Below are positions 60,848-64,000 of a stretch of 64,000 nucleotides of DNA, in pieces. The notes beneath the pieces were generated by a model. That model ran no database searches, was not told the origin of the DNA, and worked only from the letters and a program-made list of their open reading frames with translations. The DNA lies in the NCBI GenBank assembly GCA_964246705.1, contig CAXTRQ010000005.1, positions 14,606 to 78,605 on the forward strand, given 5' to 3'. Source of the DNA: DASZCR01 sp964246705. GTDB taxonomy: Bacteria; Acidobacteriota; Blastocatellia; Pyrinomonadales; Pyrinomonadaceae. The translations under genes and the position numbers were made by a program. The first letter of the stretch is position 1; every line of letters begins with the position of its first letter.

Positions 60848-61909
60848 TTAATGAATGACTCGGACAGGAATCTGCGAAACCGTCGGCACGATGGTTCCGA
60901 TGAGGCCGCGCAAGATTCTTTTTCCGTCCGAGGTCGGCACATCCACAATATCATTTGCTAAGAGCGCAACGTCTTCGGCTTGCCGCTTGTCTATGGCCTT
61001 CAGGTCAACGAAGATTTCCTTCTTGGCCGTACTTCCCGGCACCTGCCTGACGATTCGCACGCGGTCGCGTTTAGTATCCGGCAGCGTCCCTCCGGCCATC
61101 GCAATCGCACGCGACACCGTGATTGGCTCTTTGAGCGGCAGCGCCGTGGGTCTTAAAACATTGCCGACGACATATACCTGCTCGGCGTCGAGCAGAGTGA
61201 TAACATCGCCCGGCTGCACAAACGGATTCGACCCCTCATCGCCGCGCAGCGTATCACCCAAAACGTATGAGATGAAACCTTCCGCCACCTCGTCAGAGGT
61301 CTGAGAGGCGGCGACCACACAGGGCGAAGCCGTCGCGCCGTGCACGACCTGTATGCTCCTTCCGGCTCGCTCGGCAGGGCCGCCCGCGAAGGTCAAAAGT
61401 TCGAGCAGACGCACTCTGCGTTGAAGTTGAAACCGTCCCGGCGCGTTGACTGCGCCGATGACGGCGACGGGTTGGGAGTTGAACTCCTTAATGAACACAT
61501 CAACCTGCGGGTTTCTCAAATATTTCAGATAATCGTTGGCAATTTCTCCGGCGAGTTCGCTTTCAGTGCGGCAGGCAGCTTGAATTTCACTTTGGATGAA
61601 AGGCATCCGAATCATTCCGCGCCCGTCAACGCGGATGGCGTCACGCGAAAGTTGCGGACGATTTAAAATGCGAATATCGAGTACGTCGCCGGGGCCGATC
61701 CGGTATCGGTCATCGGCGCGCGTGGCGGAAGCGGCGCTCGTCGAAGTTTCCTGTGCGTGCCGGATTTCAGTCAGCGCCGGACTTGTTGACGATGTTTGTG
61801 CCGACGCGACTTTTGTGAGCACAACCAGCGCCATCAAGCCGCACATGCACAGCGACCGCCCGCGAGAGGCGCATCCAACACTTGTAAAAATCCTTTTGCG
61901 CTTTTTCAT
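60848..61909 (-). CDS. Polysaccharide export outer-membrane protein, Wza-like
   Basis: About 353 residues from the ATG at 61909 (MKKRKRIF); an earlier start at 61942 adds no feature. A signal peptide (LCMCGLMALVVLTKVASAQ) is followed by the Poly_export domain YRIGPGDVLDIRILNRPQL (~70) and two SLBB domains (PVAVIGAVNAPGRFQLQ and VYVVGNVLRPTALPLKE). The Cys residues of the signal peptide may or may not make it a lipoprotein. It heads the EPS operon in transcription order and forms the exit channel with Wzc. Confidence 0.92.
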   Translation of the reverse strand: MKKRKRIFTSVGCASRGRSLCMCGLMALVVLTKVASAQTSSTSPALTEIRHAQETSTSAASATRADDRYRIGPGDVLDIRILNRPQLSRDAIRVDGRGMIRMPFIQSEIQAACRTESELAGEIANDYLKYLRNPQVDVFIKEFNSQPVAVIGAVNAPGRFQLQRRVRLLELLTFAGGPAERAGRSIQVVHGATASPCVVAASQTSDEVAEGFISYVLGDTLRGDEGSNPFVQPGDVITLLDAEQVYVVGNVLRPTALPLKEPITVSRAIAMAGGTLPDTKRDRVRIVRQVPGSTAKKEIFVDLKAIDKRQAEDVALLANDIVDVPTSDGKRILRGLIGTIVPTVSQIPVRVIH

Positions 61910-61997
61910 TGCACTTCTATCCTGACTTGCAAACCTTCTCACCGCACGGTGAATGCTGTTCCGTTTACTGTGTTCTGCCCGCGGAGATTGCTGGCGG

Positions 61998-62273
61998 CTA
62001 CGTCTGTTTTTTAAGTAACCGCCGGGAAATTAAGACCTCACGCATGTGGTTTGGAGCGGCGAGATTCAGCACAGTATGGCTGAGCAAGACTGTCAACTCT
62101 TCATCTTCACGGCGAAAAACGCCGGTCAGCGGGTGATCCTCCGTCTTAATCACAACGCAATCTTTGACCCAGCGCCAGAACTCGGCCTGAGTCGTCCAAA
62201 ACTGTTTCCCGCTCCGGCAGATAACAAGCGCCGTTCGCTTCTTCTTTTTCTTGGCGTTCCTCTCAATCATCAC
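61998..62273 (-). CDS. Small conserved-looking hypothetical protein
   Basis: A 91-residue basic protein: a Lys-rich N terminus (KKKKKR), then ALVICRSGKQFWTTQAEFWRWV and LTGVFRREDEELTVLLSHTVLN, then MREVLISRRL. The pattern of Trp and charged residues looks like a real folded protein, and the competing + strand frame looks like noise here. No known family or operon partner. Located upstream of the EPS operon, on the same strand. Confidence 0.5.
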   Translation of the reverse strand: MMIERNAKKKKKRTALVICRSGKQFWTTQAEFWRWVKDCVVIKTEDHPLTGVFRREDEELTVLLSHTVLNLAAPNHMREVLISRRLLKKQT

Positions 62274-62717
62274 AAATTCCTGTCACTAGATGCACCCCTC
62301 CCTTCTGCATTTAACCTGCCAATTTTCCCAATCTCGAAAAAGTGGAGGAGCATGCCCATACCCAAAAGGGAAGTCTCGTGCGAGACAGCATCAGATGTTC
62401 TTACTACTAGTGAAATGGATAATTGCTCATTTTTCCTGAAAACCTGCCCCAAGTTCTCACTTGGGCGTTCACGAGGTAATAAGGTGAAGTCGAGGTGTCG
62501 AATTTATCTCAGGCCAAGCCGACAGCCCTGCTTAGAGAGTTATGTTGCGAAAGGTGGAAGAGTTGGACGCTCCTTGCTTCCAGCATTTGGCTTAAGTGCA
62601 TTTTATCTTATAGTCATTCAACACGCCAGACAACCCTGTTCTGAAGTTGAGCGCCTGCGCGCTTTTTATGAGGGGCAACTGTTCAATCGGATAAGAGCGG
62701 AGATGAGGTTGTGTTTT
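62274..62717. other. Intergenic region before PPTase
   Basis: About 440 bases. A longer open frame runs through it into the phosphopantetheinyl transferase, but the translated part before 62703 has no domain or ribosome binding site, so I take it as non-coding. GAGG at 62705-62708 is the PPTase ribosome binding site. I see no clear promoter boxes. Confidence 0.5.
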
Positions 62718-63458
62718 ATGCTTAAGGATATGTGGACTGCTGCGGCGGAGCAACCTCTTTTGAAAGAGGATGAAGTACACGTCTGGCGCGCACACCTCGG
62801 TGCGTTGCCGACTGTGTTGGAGACGTTGTTTGAGAGTCTTTCGACCGACGAGCGGCAGCGCGCCGGTCGGTTTCATTTCAGGAAGGATTGCGACCGCTTT
62901 ATTATCGCGCGCGGCGTGCTGCGGCAGATTTTGTCACGCTACTTGAACACGTCTCCCGCACAGTTGCGTTTCTCTTATACTGAGTATGGCAAGCCTGAAT
63001 TACAGGATGTGCCGGGAAAAGTTCCCGTGCGCTTCAACATGTCGCACTCGAACGAAATGGCGCTCTATGCTGTGACGCTGGGGCGGGAAATAGGTATTGA
63101 TGTCGAATTTATCCGGGAGGACTTTGCTGGTATTGAAATTGCCGAACGCTTCTTCTCCACAGCGGAGGTCGCGGTGCTTCGTGCGCTTCCGTCGGCGTTA
63201 CAAACCCCGGCCTTCTTCAATTGTTGGACGCGTAAGGAAGCATATATCAAAGCGCGCGGCGAAGGACTCTCATACCCGCTGGATCAATTCACCGTATCGC
63301 TCACACCGGGGGAACCCGCCTGCCTCTTGAGCACGCATCTCGACCCGCGCGATGCCGAGCGTTGGAAACTCTTTGCACTGTCTCCCGCAGACGGCTACGT
63401 CGGCGCTCTCGCCGTCGAGGGCGTGGGATTAGCCCTCCGCTACTTGCAGCAAAGTTAA
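62718..63458 (+). CDS. Sfp-type 4'-phosphopantetheinyl transferase
   Basis: A 246-residue enzyme from the ATG at 62718 with GAGG nine bases upstream. Motifs: EVHVWRAHL, RARFHFRKDCDRFIIARGVLR, the FNMSHSNEMALYAVT segment, IGIDVEFI (metal and CoA site, GxDxE-like) and FNCWTRKEAYIKARGEGL (W..KEA..K). These transferases activate carrier proteins of nonribosomal peptide and polyketide synthases. The partial NRPS-like gene at the window edge, read toward it, is a natural client. Confidence 0.93.
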   Translation: MLKDMWTAAAEQPLLKEDEVHVWRAHLGALPTVLETLFESLSTDERQRAGRFHFRKDCDRFIIARGVLRQILSRYLNTSPAQLRFSYTEYGKPELQDVPGKVPVRFNMSHSNEMALYAVTLGREIGIDVEFIREDFAGIEIAERFFSTAEVAVLRALPSALQTPAFFNCWTRKEAYIKARGEGLSYPLDQFTVSLTPGEPACLLSTHLDPRDAERWKLFALSPADGYVGALAVEGVGLALRYLQQS

Positions 63459-63493
63459 AGCCTGCTAACTTCAAACTTCCTTCAGCGAGTAAA

Positions 63494-63603
63494 GACAGAA
63501 GAAAAAGAGGCCGCGAATGAACGCGGGTGAGAGCAGATTGAAAAAACCTAATCAGTCAATCCGCGTTCATCCGCGTTCGCTCGCGGCCTCTTTTGTTCTT
63601 CTC
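63494..63603. repeat. Large imperfect inverted repeat between PPTase and NRPS genes
   Basis: The arm at 63494-63526, containing AAAGAGGCCGCGAATGAACG, pairs with 63571-63603, containing CGTTCGCTCGCGGCCTCTTTT, with only a few mismatches over about 33 bases. An extra CCGCGTTCAT copy sits at 63561-63570. It lies between convergent genes, so it can serve as a two-way terminator; its form also recalls dispersed palindromic repeats seen in some bacteria. Confidence 0.6.
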
Positions 63604-63685
63604 TTTGAGTTCTTCTTTTTAGTCCCTCACTTTTATATTGCCACTTGTTATAACTTCAAGCCGCTCCGGTTTGGTCGGCGCGATT

Positions 63686-64000
63686 TCAACCTTCCTGCCA
63701 ACTGACCAGCGTCACATCGGAGATAGAGTTCTCCGGTTTCGTCGCCATGTCATTGAGGATAGATTGATAGTCTTCCAACATTTGCGTGATGATGTCCGGG
63801 TCGAACATATCGGCATCATACTCCGCCTCGCCCGCGATTCGCTCCTCCCATTCCTCCAATATCAGAGACAAGGCGAATTTCGCGTCAACGGGGTCTGCGC
63901 CAAAGCTACGCCATTGCATCCCACCAAATTCCAGCCTGTCGTTTTGCGCGCGCTCCAACTGGAACCAGACCTCGAAAGGCAATCGCGGCCCCACCGCCCC
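63686..64000 (-). CDS. NRPS condensation domain, C-terminal end (partial)
   Basis: The frame is open to the window end; a GTG at 63994 is only internal. The visible ~105 codons match the end of a condensation domain: LPFEVWFQLERAQ, DAKFALSLILEEWEERIAGEAEYDADMF, DPDIITQMLEDYQSILNDM and a short ISDVTLVSW tail. The protein stops right after, so the domain is either the last of its synthetase or a stand-alone condensation/docking unit. The catalytic HHxxxDG lies beyond the window. Convergent with the PPTase gene. Confidence 0.75.
   Translation of the reverse strand, partial: GAVGPRLPFEVWFQLERAQNDRLEFGGMQWRSFGADPVDAKFALSLILEEWEERIAGEAEYDADMFDPDIITQMLEDYQSILNDMATKPENSISDVTLVSWQEG

Noticed and set aside
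62046..62702. N-terminal extension of the PPTase
   Set aside because: No domain, no ribosome binding site, and it is antisense to a more protein-like small gene; PPTases of this type are about 220-250 residues.

Overview
The window reads as one chromosomal stretch of a GC-rich, free-living Gram-negative bacterium. Wza/Wzc/Wzm/Wzt-type polysaccharide export, many secreted proteins with signal peptides, and paired HisKA_3 kinases with LuxR-type regulators fit this. The overall flavour recalls Acidobacteriota (Blastocatellia-like), but that placement is an impression, since no marker gene is present. No rRNA, tRNA, insertion sequence or CRISPR array was seen. Two 10-N scaffold gaps (33104-33113 and 42842-42851) are flanked by low-complexity, probably erroneous sequence.

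Region 1 (1-3.5 kb): the 3' part of a methyltransferase, then a membrane histidine kinase and its response regulator. Region 2 (3.8-14.3 kb, + strand): an apparently undescribed RiPP biosynthetic cluster and the main discovery here. A 73-residue precursor has a helical acidic leader, an Arg-Cys-Thr-Cys-Arg motif and a Gly-rich tail with repeated T(V)DIP elements. It is followed by a PqqD-M50 membrane protease, a PqqD-like/arginase fusion (candidate peptide arginase), two LpxL-like acyltransferases each with a C-terminal PqqD-like domain, two DUF692 (MNIO) oxidases each followed by a ~295-residue partner ending in a PqqD-like domain, and a secreted S41 peptidase. A plausible model is that the RRE-like domains bring each enzyme to the leader, Arg becomes Orn, Cys or Asp is oxidised by the MNIOs, an amine (perhaps Orn) is acylated, and the proteases release the product. 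All chemistry is inferred. A small membrane protein and a secreted M16 peptidase follow and may or may not belong.

Region 3 (18-33 kb): accessory and housekeeping genes. These are an HSL-type hydrolase with a patatin phospholipase, a 1650-residue secreted subtilase preceded by a stand-alone copy of its own prodomain, a PilZ-like protein, a second kinase/regulator pair that is a paralogue of the first, a GNAT, a SET-domain protein, GrpB-like, DUF4177-like, DUF4440-like and J-domain proteins.

Region 4 (33-62 kb, all - strand): a large exopolysaccharide locus. In transcription order it holds wza-like, wzc-like, wzm/wzt ABC exporter genes, two kinase-fold/methyltransferase proteins, four glycosyltransferases, an O-antigen ligase/polymerase, a methyltransferase, an asparagine-synthase-like amidotransferase, a fifth glycosyltransferase, a deacetylase, FemAB- and CapK-like proteins, a further glycosyltransferase, a DegT aminotransferase, a beta-helix protein, a phosphoglycosyl transferase and a WbpM-like dehydratase. 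No Wzx flippase is visible. The locus mixes ABC-dependent and Wzy-dependent parts.

Region 5 (62-64 kb): a small conserved-looking hypothetical protein, an Sfp-type phosphopantetheinyl transferase and, running off the window edge, the C-terminal end of an NRPS-type condensation domain, suggesting a nonribosomal peptide locus just beyond.
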